Source: JBEIHI01 sp964655245
GTDB taxonomy: Bacteria > Bdellovibrionota > UBA2394
Length of the DNA stretch: 45,316 nt
Assembly: GCA_964655245.1 (NCBI GenBank)
Contig: CAZZLQ010000010.1
Location: 1 to 45,316, forward strand
Direction of reading: 5' to 3'
The notes beneath the pieces are model-generated. The model searched no databases. It had not been told where the DNA came from and worked only from the letters and a program-made list of their open reading frames with translations. Positions within the stretch are counted from its first letter, which is position 1. Every line of letters begins with the position of its first letter. The translations under genes were made by a program, and so were the position numbers. This document shows positions 24,290-33,081 of the stretch, in pieces.

Positions 24290-25766
24290 CCATCAAACGA
24301 ATGGGGATTCCTGAAGGACCGCGGGCTGCAATGAAGTCTCGAGGACTATCGTACCAGCCAGCGCCCGCAATATCAAAGTGTGCCCAAGGTGTTCCATTCG
24401 CAACGAACTCCTCGAGAAAGAGAGACGCTGTCGAAGCTCCCGCCTTAGGTCCGCCAATGTTTTTCATGTCTGCAATGTCTGACTTAAGAAGTGGCTTGTA
24501 GACATCCACAAAGTTCGGAAGTTCCCAAATATTTTCTTGAGTGGAGTTTGAAGATTTTTGAAGAGCTTGGAGAAGCTTTTTGGAGTTCGAAAAAACTCCA
24601 ACAGCAGCATCCCCGAGAGCCGCCGCACAGGCTCCTGTCAGCGTTGCTACATCCAAAACGGCTCGTGGTTTATAGTGAGTCGTTGCCCAATGGAGGGCAT
24701 CGGCCAAAATCAATCGACCTTCTGCATCGGTATTGAGAACTTCAACCGTCTTGCCCGAAGCCATGTGCAAAATATCTCCCGGTCGAATCGCGGTTCCTGA
24801 AGGCATATTTTCAGCGCTTGGAACAAGAGCGACCACATTCGCTTTTACACCCAGCTCAGCGATAATCTTAATTGCGCCCAACACTGAAGCCGAACCTGCC
24901 ATGTCATATTTCATGGTTTCTTGACCTTGAGGGGGTTTCAGAGACAAACCTCCCGAATCAAAAGTGATTCCTTTACCAACCAAAATCACGGGAGCATCTG
25001 TTTTCTTGCCATTCATATACTCCACAACGATGAATCGAGGGGGGTTGGCCGAGCCTTGTCCGACACCGAGGACGCCACCAAACTTGTGCTTGGCGAGTTC
25101 TTTCTCCGTCCAGACTTCCACGTTGAGCTTGGTCTTGGCAGGATGATTTTTTGCCATAGCTTGTGCCGCTGCGGCGAGCTTCGCTGGAGTCAAATGCGAG
25201 CCAGGTGTGAGAATCAAATGCCGAGCCCAGTTCACACCTTCTCCGATGATTCGTCCGCGGGTTGTTCCGGTTTCAACAGCTTTTAAATCTTTTTTGTCAG
25301 AGACAATGATCTCTGGGGTGATTGTCGCAAATCGAGCTTTGTCTTCTTCTTTTCTTTGAGTTTTGAACTCGTGAAAATTCACCTGAGAAAGAGCAAAACC
25401 CTCCGTCAATGCTTGAGCCACTTCCTCAGCCGTTAGCTTTTTGACTGTTGGAAGAGCGACATGAATATCTTTGGTGACACCCATATTCTTCGCTTGCGCA
25501 ACGATCACTGCAGCGGCCGATCGAATGCTGTAGGTCGAGATCTTGGCGAGCGAGCCTAGGCCAACAACGAGGACTCGTTTAGGTCCCGAGGATGGGTAAA
25601 GTACTGTCGTTTCCTTAAGCTTGCCTTTGAAATCCAGTTTCGTGGCATGCTGAATCTCATCGTGGAGGTGGAGGTCCAATACTTTTGATAAAAGGCGTTT
25701 GCTGTCATCCGCAAAAAAGACGGTCAGCTCCCCACTATAGAAAGTTTCATTTGCCTTGGTGGCCAT
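24249..25766 (-). CDS. pepA: Leucyl aminopeptidase (M17)
   Basis: 505 residues with AAGGAG before the ATG. The M17 signature N-T-D-A-E-G-R-L is at 345-352, and the metal and substrate residues are present: Lys265, Asp270 (G-K-G-I-T-F-D-S-G-G), Asp288 (M-K-Y-D-M-A-G-S-A), Asp347, Glu349 and Arg351. It removes N-terminal residues from peptides in the cytoplasm, probably as a hexamer. The 3' end overlaps the next gene. Confidence 0.97.
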   Translation of the reverse strand: MATKANETFYSGELTVFFADDSKRLLSKVLDLHLHDEIQHATKLDFKGKLKETTVLYPSSGPKRVLVVGLGSLAKISTYSIRSAAAVIVAQAKNMGVTKDIHVALPTVKKLTAEEVAQALTEGFALSQVNFHEFKTQRKEEDKARFATITPEIIVSDKKDLKAVETGTTRGRIIGEGVNWARHLILTPGSHLTPAKLAAAAQAMAKNHPAKTKLNVEVWTEKELAKHKFGGVLGVGQGSANPPRFIVVEYMNGKKTDAPVILVGKGITFDSGGLSLKPPQGQETMKYDMAGSASVLGAIKIIAELGVKANVVALVPSAENMPSGTAIRPGDILHMASGKTVEVLNTDAEGRLILADALHWATTHYKPRAVLDVATLTGACAAALGDAAVGVFSNSKKLLQALQKSSNSTQENIWELPNFVDVYKPLLKSDIADMKNIGGPKAGASTASLFLEEFVANGTPWAHFDIAGAGWYDSPRDFIAARGPSGIPIRLMVDFVENFNATKFN

Positions 25767-25801
25767 AGCATCTCCTTTTCAAAAATAGTCTTGGAGATGT
25801 T

Positions 25802-26584
25802 TTAGCGAGGAATGGAACTGTCCTCAAGAAGGTCTTCAGCATTTTCAGTGTTGAGCATGATGATTTCGACACGACGATTTTGCTCTCTTCCGGCAGCGGT
25901 CGTGTTGTCCCCAACGGGACGATATTGAGCGATGCCTGAGGCTGTGAGGCGAACGGGATCAATGGCAAACTGATCGATTAATGTTCGAGCCGTGGACGTG
26001 GCTCTCAGGGCTGAAAGTTCCCAATTGCTGTAGTAGACGTTGCCGACGACTGGACGATCGTCAGTATGTCCTTCGACCAAGATCAGGCGCTGATTCGCTC
26101 TCAAAACATCAGCAATGACTTGGAGAATAGGGTAAAGTTCCGGGCGAATCTCGGTGGAGCCCTCGTCAAACAAAAATCCCGCGGAGACCGAGATGACAAC
26201 TCCCCGGCCATCAATCTTCACCTGTATGGGTTGAAGTTTGTCCTGCTTGATCAAATCAAAGCCCTCTTGGTTCAGAACTTTTCTTAATTCATCAATAATT
26301 TCCTCATTCGTGACGACTCGGCGAATTTGAAAGCGAGGTGATGTCTCGGGAGGTGTTTGTGGGAGATCGTCGATGACGACTCGCTTGTTGATTGAATGGA
26401 GTCCCTTGTTGCCACCTAGAAATGCTTGAGAGACAGATTCGGCAAGTGCCTGCATTTTGGCTTTGTCGGTGAGGCTCATCGCATACAGCACAACAAAGAA
26501 CGCAAAGAGGAGCGTCACCATGTCCGCATACGGAATGATCCAGCGTTCGTGGTTCTCGTGCTCTTCGTGTTTATTCTTTCCCAT
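25802..26584 (-). CDS. motB: Flagellar stator protein MotB
   Basis: 260 residues. Short cytosolic basic end, one membrane segment with the proton-binding Asp21 (P-Y-A-D-M-V-T-L-L-F-A-F), a plug/linker region and an OmpA-like peptidoglycan-binding domain (about 115-250) with V-E-G-H-T-D-D and N-W-E-L-S-A-x-R-A. With MotA it forms the ion channel of the flagellar motor. Asp21 with no polar neighbours fits H+ rather than Na+, but this is weak evidence. motA is directly upstream (2 bp between). Confidence 0.97.
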   Translation of the reverse strand: MGKNKHEEHENHERWIIPYADMVTLLFAFFVVLYAMSLTDKAKMQALAESVSQAFLGGNKGLHSINKRVVIDDLPQTPPETSPRFQIRRVVTNEEIIDELRKVLNQEGFDLIKQDKLQPIQVKIDGRGVVISVSAGFLFDEGSTEIRPELYPILQVIADVLRANQRLILVEGHTDDRPVVGNVYYSNWELSALRATSTARTLIDQFAIDPVRLTASGIAQYRPVGDNTTAAGREQNRRVEIIMLNTENAEDLLEDSSIPR

Positions 26585-26586
26585 GA

Positions 26587-27354
26587 TTAAGCTGCAGCAT
26601 TTTCATCGGGTTGCTTGTCGATGATCGCATACAGCAAGGATTCAATAATGGCCGGAGAGGTTCCTTGCTGAATACTGCGAACTCCCACTTTGATCATTTC
26701 AAAATAGAGCTCTTCATGAGCCACCATTGCTTTCAGTTTGTTGCCGAGGGGCATGAAGACAAGGTTTGAGAGTGAGACGCCGTAGATCGTAGCGATGAAG
26801 GCAACGGCAATCCCCGGCCCAATCTTGTCAGGGTTGCTGAGGTTGTTCATGACGACAATCAATCCCATCACGGCGCCGACGATTCCGACGGTCGGGCAGT
26901 AGGCGCCAACTTGTCCCCAAAACTTCGCGGCCTGAGTGCCTTCATGTGTTCGGTGATTCACGCGAGCCTCGATAATACTCTGAACAACGTGCGGCTCGAG
27001 ACCGTCGATGGCAAACTTCAGTGCGTCTTTGAGAAGAGGGTCGTGAATGGACTCGCGCTCTTTTTCGAGGGCCAGCAAGCCGTCTTTTCGGGCAATCCCT
27101 GCGAGTTTAAGAATCTGATCGACGAGCTCTTTGTAGTCATGATGACCCCCTGTGAAGCCCAACTTAAGCATCTTGAAGGCCTTCATGGATGTTTCCCAGT
27201 TGAACTCAACAAAAGCCGCTCCGAGAGCACCACCGCCCACAATCATAAAGGCAATCGGTCCCCAGACTGACTTTGGGTGTAAGCCCTCCATGAATCCGCC
27301 CACGAAAACGCAAATAAAACCAAATGGCAGCCCGATCACTGTCCCCTTTTCCAT
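26587..27354 (-). CDS. motA: Flagellar stator protein MotA
   Basis: 255 residues with four hydrophobic segments (about 8-25, 30-50, 148-170, 182-205). The helix 3 segment C-P-T-V-G-I-V-G-A-V-M-G-L-I carries the conserved Pro and Thr of the ion path, and basic/acidic residues around 85-115 match the FliG-contact loop. Bdellovibrio bacteriovorus is known to carry three motAB pairs; this may be one of several. No other flagellar genes are nearby. Confidence 0.97.
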   Translation of the reverse strand: MEKGTVIGLPFGFICVFVGGFMEGLHPKSVWGPIAFMIVGGGALGAAFVEFNWETSMKAFKMLKLGFTGGHHDYKELVDQILKLAGIARKDGLLALEKERESIHDPLLKDALKFAIDGLEPHVVQSIIEARVNHRTHEGTQAAKFWGQVGAYCPTVGIVGAVMGLIVVMNNLSNPDKIGPGIAVAFIATIYGVSLSNLVFMPLGNKLKAMVAHEELYFEMIKVGVRSIQQGTSPAIIESLLYAIIDKQPDENAAA

Positions 27355-27492
27355 GAACCTATTGTAGCAGATCTAAGATCTCGATTTTGCTAAAGTTTTT
27401 TGATGCAGCGCCCATAAAAATCCGCGATTCTGATAATCCAATGCGGCATTGAGTGCCGAGACGGAATGGTCTAAAAGCGGCGGCACATAAAA

Positions 27493-28188
27493 ATGGATTT
27501 ACTCAGAGCTTCAAATTTGAATTTTTCACGTGAGGGCCGCCTCATCCTTGAAGACTTGAACTTTGCAATCAAGTCGCAGGAGCTTGTCGGTTTGGCAGGA
27601 CCCAATGGTGGCGGCAAATCGACGCTCTTTGAGGTGCTCATGGGCTGGCATGAATTTAAGGGGCAGTGTGGGGGCTCGGAGAGAAATCCTGAAGTCACTC
27701 TTTTGTCGCAGAATGTCATCAAGCCGCGCTCCATTCCTCTTACGATCGAGACTTTCATCGAGATGGGCACTTGGGGCATCAATCGTAAGTCCCTCCCTGC
27801 CATGAGCTCTGATGAGGTCATCAAGGCGCTGCATTTGAATGCAATTCGCTCGAAATCGATTCATGAGGTTAGCGGTGGACAGTGGCGACTTGCTTGCATT
27901 GCTCGGGTTTTGGTTCAGTCCGCAGATTTGTATCTTTTGGATGAGCCCTTGAATCACTTGGACCTCGCCAGTGAAGAATATGTTGGCCATTTGCTGAAGG
28001 ACTTGGCTGCACAAAAGCAAAAAACATTTTTTGTCATTTCTCATGACTGGCATGCCATGGAGCATTTTTTTGATCGGGTGATTTTGCTCAACCGACGGAT
28101 TTTGGCGGATGGACCTGTGCGAGAGGTCGGTCAGATTTACTCTAACTGGCGAGATCCTGCCTCGCATTCGTGGATGCATTTGTCATGA
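27493..28188 (+). CDS. znuC: Metal ABC transporter ATPase (ZnuC/MntB-like)
   Basis: 231 residues. Walker A G-P-N-G-G-G-K-S-T (36-44), signature V-S-G-G-Q (126-130), Walker B L-Y-L-L-D-E-P (146-152) and the switch histidine in I-S-H-D are all intact. Because it overlaps an ABC-3 type permease gene (ATGA, 28185-28188), the system belongs to the Zn/Mn/Fe(II) importer family. The metal cannot be told from sequence. No substrate-binding protein gene is adjacent. A CGGCA/TGCCG inverted repeat (27444-27458) is upstream but does not match a Zur or Fur box that I know. Confidence 0.9.
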   Translation: MDLLRASNLNFSREGRLILEDLNFAIKSQELVGLAGPNGGGKSTLFEVLMGWHEFKGQCGGSERNPEVTLLSQNVIKPRSIPLTIETFIEMGTWGINRKSLPAMSSDEVIKALHLNAIRSKSIHEVSGGQWRLACIARVLVQSADLYLLDEPLNHLDLASEEYVGHLLKDLAAQKQKTFFVISHDWHAMEHFFDRVILLNRRILADGPVREVGQIYSNWRDPASHSWMHLS

Positions 28189-28988
28189 CAGAGTCCATGC
28201 TCATAGCGTTAGAAACCAGCTTTTGGGTGAGTCTCTTTGCTGCACCCCTGGGGTGCTTTTTGATCTTCAGGAAGCTCAGTTTTTTTGGAGATGCTCTGGG
28301 ACACTCGACCATGGCGGGAATCGCTGTGGCTTATCTTTTGTTTGGTTCGTCGATCGTTCCGCTCTCGATTGGTGCTGCTGTTGCGGGAATTCTGGCGGCC
28401 TTTGTTTTTCAGGGAGCGTCGAGAATTTTTCAGATTTCATCAGACATTGCTCTGACGGTAACCTATTCAACTTTCTTTGCTTTAGGACTGTATTTGCTCA
28501 GCCAAGAGCATGTGCATTTGGATAGCTATCTGATGGGAGATCTTTGGAATATCAGCCCTCAGATGCTCTGGTTCGTTCGATTTTGGGCGGTGATTGTTTG
28601 GTTTGTTTTAGGTCTTCGTTGGAGAGCTCTTTGGTTGAATGCGGCCGATCCCGATCTCGCCAGAAGCTTGGGATACTCGAAGAACTTTCAAGACTTTTTG
28701 GTGATTGGTCTGGTGGCTATTTCAGTTGTGGGAATGATTCAGGCTGTAGGTGTTGTTTTGCTCACAGCTTATTTGGTCATTCCGGCTGCAGCGGCCTTGC
28801 CTTGGGCGAGATCCCTAAGATCTTTAATGATCCTCTCTGTGGGGTTTGCCATGTTAGGAAGCTTTATGGGGATTGCTTTGGCTGCAATTGAGCCTGCTTG
28901 GCATTCGGGCCCTTGTTTGGCACTCACCTCGGCGATTTTGTTCGGGGCCAGCCACGGGTTTCGTTGGATTTTAAGATCAGCCTCGTGA
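28185..28988 (+). CDS. znuB: Metal ABC transporter permease (ABC-3 family)
   Basis: 267 residues from the ATG at 28185, which overlaps the ATPase stop. Seven or eight hydrophobic segments, with the family's F-G-D-A-L-G-H-S-T-M-A-G near 43 and the M-I-Q-A-V-G-V-V-L-L-T-A-Y-L-V-I-P-A-A-A-A segment near 187. It forms the channel for a divalent metal such as zinc or manganese in the inner membrane. A second permease or the binding protein must be encoded elsewhere if needed. Confidence 0.92.
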   Translation: MTESMLIALETSFWVSLFAAPLGCFLIFRKLSFFGDALGHSTMAGIAVAYLLFGSSIVPLSIGAAVAGILAAFVFQGASRIFQISSDIALTVTYSTFFALGLYLLSQEHVHLDSYLMGDLWNISPQMLWFVRFWAVIVWFVLGLRWRALWLNAADPDLARSLGYSKNFQDFLVIGLVAISVVGMIQAVGVVLLTAYLVIPAAAALPWARSLRSLMILSVGFAMLGSFMGIALAAIEPAWHSGPCLALTSAILFGASHGFRWILRSAS

Positions 28989-29008
28989 TTTCTTGTGAGG
29001 CATTTGAA

Positions 29009-29030
29009 ACTTTGTCACACTAGACAAAGT
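29009..29030. promoter_or_regulatory. Perfect 8-bp inverted repeat ending in the MreB-like start codon
   Basis: ACTTTGTC (29009-29016), six bases, then GACAAAGT (29023-29030). The last two bases are the G and T of the GTG start (29029-29031). There is no T-tract after it, so it is unlikely to be a terminator of the transporter operon. In DNA it could be an operator; in RNA it would hide the start codon in a hairpin. Confidence 0.55.
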
Positions 29031-30045
29031 GGGGATCATCGAAGAAAGAATTGCGATCGATTTGGGGACAGCGTACTCGATCGTCGCTCATGAATCATCG
29101 AATGAGCTCTGGCGAATTCCCTCGTCGGTAGCAGTTGATCGTCAAACAAGAGAGCCTGTTGCTTACGGTAATGATGCCAAAATTATGTTTGGCAAGGGTG
29201 AGGCCCACTACGAGGTGATCCGTCCGCTTCGAGATGGAGTCATTTGTGACTTCGAAGCTGCGGGTCATTATCTTTCCTATTTAGTTCATAAGTCTCGGCG
29301 AAACCCGTTGGCACTGAAGTATCTGATCTTGGTTTGCGTTCCTTGGGGAGCCACTCGAGCCGAGACCAAATCTTATCTTGAGCGAGTTCGAGGATTCAGG
29401 ACTCAGGTTAAGCTTGTTCGGGAGCCCTTTGCGGCAGCTCTGGGAGCCGGTGAAGATATTTTCTCAACGACGGGTTGCACCGTTGTGGATATCGGCGGAG
29501 GAACTGTTGAAGTTTCAACGATCGCTCATGGGCATATGATTCTTTGTCACAGCCATCGAGGCTCTGGAAACGCTATGGACCAGGCCATCTGTGAGCGGAT
29601 GTTGAGACAGGAGTATTTCGAGGTTGGCCTAAACACCGCTGAGGCGATCAAAATGGAACACGGTTCAGTCTTTAAAGTCTTTGAAGACTACGAGTTTGAG
29701 GTTCGAGGTCTCGATCGGCGAACCCACTCACCGGGAAAGCTCATGCTTAGTACGTCTCGATTGAGAGATTTCTTGGAGCCCTTAGCTGAAAGCATTGAAA
29801 GGCAGATTCAAGAGCATTTGTCTCATTTGCCTCCTCAATTCCAGACGACCGTCAAAGAAAATGGAATTCGAGTCGTCGGCGGGGGCGCACATCTTAAGGG
29901 CTGGACCGAGAGATTGTCTCGAAACCTCGGACTTAAGATTCAGATCCCCGCGGACCCTCAACTCGCAGTGATTCGGGGAATGAAAAAGATTCTCATGGAT
30001 CCCAAAAAATACTCTGCCGTCGTTAAAATCTCAGAAAAAGTTTAA
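29029..30045 (+). CDS. MreB-like actin-family protein (paralogue)
   Basis: 338 residues, GTG start (no earlier option because an in-frame TGA lies upstream). Actin/Hsp70-fold phosphate loops are visible: I-A-I-D-L-G-T-A (phosphate 1), V-V-D-I-G-G-G-T-V-E-V (phosphate 2) and the adenosine motif V-V-G-G-G-A-H-L-K-G-W. Between them R-P-L-R-D-G-V-I-C-D-F-E matches the MreB family's conserved turn. MreB filaments guide cell-wall growth and shape. It stands without mreC, mreD or rodA, so it is probably a second, special-purpose copy; Bdellovibrio bacteriovorus is known to have two MreBs with different roles in the life cycle. Ribosome site is poor and the start lies in an inverted repeat. Confidence 0.88.
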   Translation: MGIIEERIAIDLGTAYSIVAHESSNELWRIPSSVAVDRQTREPVAYGNDAKIMFGKGEAHYEVIRPLRDGVICDFEAAGHYLSYLVHKSRRNPLALKYLILVCVPWGATRAETKSYLERVRGFRTQVKLVREPFAAALGAGEDIFSTTGCTVVDIGGGTVEVSTIAHGHMILCHSHRGSGNAMDQAICERMLRQEYFEVGLNTAEAIKMEHGSVFKVFEDYEFEVRGLDRRTHSPGKLMLSTSRLRDFLEPLAESIERQIQEHLSHLPPQFQTTVKENGIRVVGGGAHLKGWTERLSRNLGLKIQIPADPQLAVIRGMKKILMDPKKYSAVVKISEKV

Positions 30046-30047
30046 CT

Positions 30048-30698
30048 CTAACCTTTAATGAAGGCATTGCTTCGTCGTTCGGAGCCGATCGATGTGTTCG
30101 GGCCGTGGCCGCAGACAACAACCGTATCTTCATCGAGTGAATAGAGCCGATCCTTGATCGATTTGCTGATCTGAGAAAAGTCTCCGCCCCACAAATCAGT
30201 TCGGCCAATTGATCCACGAAAGAGTGTATCTCCTGAGAATAAGAACTCATGACAAGAAAACGAGCAGCTCCCCGGGGTGTGACCTGGTGTGTGGAGTATT
30301 TTCATTTGGAAGGATCCGAACTTGAGGAAATCCTCGTCATGGAGGTCCTCCTGCCAGCGAGGAATTTTGTCGAGTTTGAATCCAAAGGCCTTGCCCTGCA
30401 TATCTAGATTTTCCCAGAGACTTGCGTCTTCGGGATGCAAGTGGAGAGGGGCTTGGAGTTTTTGATGCACCTCAGTGGATGCGCCGATGTGATCAAAATG
30501 CGCATGGGTGTGAATGGCAGCCTTCACCGTTAACTTTTCCTTTGTCACCCAGGAGATGATCTTTTCGGCATCGGCTCCGGGGTCTACAACAATAGCCTCT
30601 CGGGAGGAAGGGTCCCAAAGAATGGAGCAATTGCACTGGAGAGCGCCCACGGGAAAAGTCACCATTTCAAAGCCGGATTCACTCTTTGAGTGCTTCAT
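30048..30698 (-). CDS. Metallo-beta-lactamase-fold hydrolase, glyoxalase II-like
   Basis: 216 residues. The metal motif H-T-H-A-H-F-D-H (near 62-69), T-P-G-H-T-P-G-S and S-G-D-T-L-F, I-G-R-T-D, C-G-H-G-P are present, so both metals can bind. The short length and the 'S-I-G-R-T-D-L' signature place it with YcbL/type-II glyoxalase relatives rather than the full-length GloB. Thioester hydrolysis is likely, substrate unknown. Its stop is 2 bp from that of the MreB-like gene; its start lies 55 bp from the divergent PLP-like gene. Confidence 0.9.
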   Translation of the reverse strand: MKHSKSESGFEMVTFPVGALQCNCSILWDPSSREAIVVDPGADAEKIISWVTKEKLTVKAAIHTHAHFDHIGASTEVHQKLQAPLHLHPEDASLWENLDMQGKAFGFKLDKIPRWQEDLHDEDFLKFGSFQMKILHTPGHTPGSCSFSCHEFLFSGDTLFRGSIGRTDLWGGDFSQISKSIKDRLYSLDEDTVVVCGHGPNTSIGSERRSNAFIKG

Positions 30699-30752
30699 AG
30701 GGCCCTAGCTAAACACGGCTTTGCTCTGCTTACAAGTTGTGCTGATGAAGGG

Positions 30753-32078
30753 ATGACAGGAGCTGAGGCTTGGAATAGCCTTTTGTTCATGGCGCAATCG
30801 AGGCGATCCCATCGTCATCAAGGTAGAGGTCAAGCAATCCATCGAGCTCGTCGTATGCGTGGTCAGGCGCGCGCTCGCGCAAAGGCTTTGACCAAAACAC
30901 TGCTGGATGAATGGGATGAAGAGGGTGTTTTGCTGGATGAGCCACCTGAGAATTCTTTTGATTACTCTCCCGCCTTGTTCAACCGCTTTCCCCTTTGTGC
31001 CGAGCATCTTCCATGGATCAGTTTGCGAGGTGCTCTCAGCCCCTCTGTTCCGCGAAAGCTCTCGAAAGCTCAGCATTTGTTTTACGACAATCATGTCTTT
31101 ATGAAGGAGGAAGCGTCTGACTTCTTCTTGCTGCCGGAGCATGAGGCTCGGAAGCTGGAGTTCATTTTGGGGCAGGATGAATTCATGGACGCCAATCGTT
31201 GGGTGAGTCTGGATGACTCTCGCGCTGAGCATGCCCTGTCTGTGGCCAAGGCGGCGCAAGTCTTGGGGAAGGATGCCGATGTGATTATTCGGCGATCAAC
31301 TCTGGATTCAACGGCCGTTCAAAGAATGATGGCGATTGAAAACTTGGGTGCTGTCATGCGCCTCAGAGAGTCAGATCGTGGTGTTCGTTGGACGATGGGT
31401 TGGCTGAAGTTTTGGAGCCGATTCTTTAAGTATTCTTTTGTTCCTGAATTCTCAGCCTCTGGTCGAGGGGCTTTGGGATATGTGAGCGCCCTTTTTGAGA
31501 TTGATGAGATGGTGGCTGAGGGAAAAATGCCTGTTCCTGATTTCATCTTTGTGCCTCTGAGATCGGGGATCATTCAGTCGGGCCTTGAAGTAGGCCGGCG
31601 AATTTTGGGATGGAATCAAACCACGATCATTGGCGTGCCGACCCTGGATCAGCCTCGTGCAGAGCTGGCTCAGAATGTCGCTCAGTGGGCAAATGAGGCA
31701 TGGGAAATCCTCAAGCCTTGGATGCCTCACGAGGCAATCTCAAAAGATTTGCGGCCTCAGGATTTTCATTTTGACTCCACTCTTTCGCTTGATCGCGAGG
31801 TTTCCCCCGCGATTCGTGCTTGGGTGATGCGCTTCATGGAAGTTGATCTGTCAGAAGTTGAGATTGAGGGTGCTGGACGGGCACTTTGGGCTTTGTCTCA
31901 AACAATCGAGAAGCGATCCATTTCTGGAAAATCCTTTTTGTTCTGGAATACCACGTGTCCTTTCCGAAAAGGAGATATGGGTGAATTCACTGGCTATCAG
32001 GATTTACCCAAGAAAGTTCGAAAATGGATTCGCGAAGATCAACGAGAAGGTCGGTTGGCTGATATCGGTTCTGTTTGA
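30753..32078 (+). CDS. Degenerate PLP fold-type II protein, D-cysteine desulfhydrase-like, without catalytic lysine
   Basis: 441 residues from the ATG at 30753; a GTG at 30690 would add 21 and overlap the divergent gene, an ATG at 30789 would remove 12. Basic first 45 residues. The middle resembles the ACC deaminase/D-cysteine desulfhydrase family: the usual G-G-N-K-x-R-K-L-E is replaced by P-E-H-E-A-R-K-L-E (128-136), so the Schiff-base lysine is Glu131. S-N-H is changed to A-E-H160 and the phosphate loop G-S-G-G-T to R-S-G-I-I. All three PLP-contact sites are therefore lost, so it is probably not a PLP enzyme. The last 40 nt overlap the convergent M28 gene. Similarity is by eye. Confidence 0.72.
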   Translation: MTGAEAWNSLLFMAQSRRSHRHQGRGQAIHRARRMRGQARARAKALTKTLLDEWDEEGVLLDEPPENSFDYSPALFNRFPLCAEHLPWISLRGALSPSVPRKLSKAQHLFYDNHVFMKEEASDFFLLPEHEARKLEFILGQDEFMDANRWVSLDDSRAEHALSVAKAAQVLGKDADVIIRRSTLDSTAVQRMMAIENLGAVMRLRESDRGVRWTMGWLKFWSRFFKYSFVPEFSASGRGALGYVSALFEIDEMVAEGKMPVPDFIFVPLRSGIIQSGLEVGRRILGWNQTTIIGVPTLDQPRAELAQNVAQWANEAWEILKPWMPHEAISKDLRPQDFHFDSTLSLDREVSPAIRAWVMRFMEVDLSEVEIEGAGRALWALSQTIEKRSISGKSFLFWNTTCPFRKGDMGEFTGYQDLPKKVRKWIREDQREGRLADIGSV

Positions 32079-33037
32079 TCTTTGGGCCAGAGATTGGGTC
32101 CAAGCTCTCGAATCACAGGTAGAATATTCATATAGAGCCGAATGATTTCCCAACGACTGGGGGGGCGTTCTTGTTCTGCGAGCCTCTTGATGAGGGGTGT
32201 CGCCAGATTCCTGTTTTCAGCGACTCGCTGGACGAAGGTTTTGAAGGTCGACCATGAAGCCTCATTCTTGATCGATGATCTCGTCTTGCTCAATTCTTGG
32301 ATGAGAGCTTCGGTAAATTTTTTCATTTTGTCCCATCGGATGATGTCCAAGTTATCGAAGGGAGTGTGGTAGTACCAAGGCGTCCCAGAAGAAAAAAAGG
32401 TAAACGGCACTTTCATTTTTCGAAACTCATCATAATCACTTCGTGCTCCCATGGAGCCCATGGGCTCAAGCACCGGCAAGGGAAGATGTAGGAACTCCAA
32501 TTCAGGGTGCTTGAGAGCAGGTAAAGCCTCTCCAAACTGAAGGTAGGTGGGTTCGAGTTCGGGTGTTAGAGCGCCACCGACGAGATCAAAGATGATCACA
32601 CGCGAAAGTGGCTTCTGGTAGAAGCGCGCGAATGAACGGGATCCTCTGAGTGAGCCCCATTTCCAATTCTCCTCCATATCAAACAAAACCGCTGTGACGG
32701 CGATATCCGATCTGTCCTTCAGAGCGCGAAGAGTTTCTAAAACCACGGCGACGGCAGAAGCATTGTCATCAGCTCCACATCCCGAAACATCACGAGACTC
32801 GTAATGAGCTCCCAAAAGAATTCGTGGAGCATTTTCAGATCCAGTCTCACAAAAAATATTGGTGCAGTGGCCAAGTCCCCAAACTTTGAATTGATGCTCT
32901 TGCGCCTTCAGCCCCATACGTTCGATCTCGTTGCGAAGATAAACCTGAGCAGTTCGATAGCCTGGAGTGTGGGGAGCACGGTCATTCTGACAAAGAACTT
33001 CCATGTGACGTCGAAGAGACGAAAGCATTTGTGACAT
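32039..33037 (-). CDS. M28-family aminopeptidase/glutaminyl cyclase-like hydrolase
   Basis: 332 residues. M28 zinc-binding residues are recognisable: His in G-A-H-Y-E-S-R-D near 94, Asp in G-A-D-D-N-A-S, Glu in D-M-E-E-N, Asp in S-D-Y-D-E-F and His in Y-Y-H-T-P-F-D-N. It lacks a signal peptide, so it probably acts in the cytoplasm; the extra C-terminal 80 residues are helical. Substrate not evident; glutaminyl cyclase-like members share the same fold. Its 3' end overlaps the convergent gene by 40 nt. Confidence 0.88.
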   Translation of the reverse strand: MSQMLSSLRRHMEVLCQNDRAPHTPGYRTAQVYLRNEIERMGLKAQEHQFKVWGLGHCTNIFCETGSENAPRILLGAHYESRDVSGCGADDNASAVAVVLETLRALKDRSDIAVTAVLFDMEENWKWGSLRGSRSFARFYQKPLSRVIIFDLVGGALTPELEPTYLQFGEALPALKHPELEFLHLPLPVLEPMGSMGARSDYDEFRKMKVPFTFFSSGTPWYYHTPFDNLDIIRWDKMKKFTEALIQELSKTRSSIKNEASWSTFKTFVQRVAENRNLATPLIKRLAEQERPPSRWEIIRLYMNILPVIRELGPNLWPKDQTEPISANRPSR

Positions 33038-33081
33038 GACCGATATTGTATTCAGCTTCGTGGGTAAGGTCTTGGAATAAT

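Noticed and set aside
27365..27380. Repeated AGATCT before motA
   Set aside because: Two adjacent hexamers occur by chance often; no promoter or operator context.
27444..27458. CGGCA/TGCCG repeat as a Zur or Fur box
   Set aside because: Does not resemble the known consensus sites and is short; only mentioned in the ATPase entry.
27526..28179. 217-codon minus-strand frame opposite the ABC ATPase
   Set aside because: Antisense to intact Walker and signature motifs; a shadow frame.
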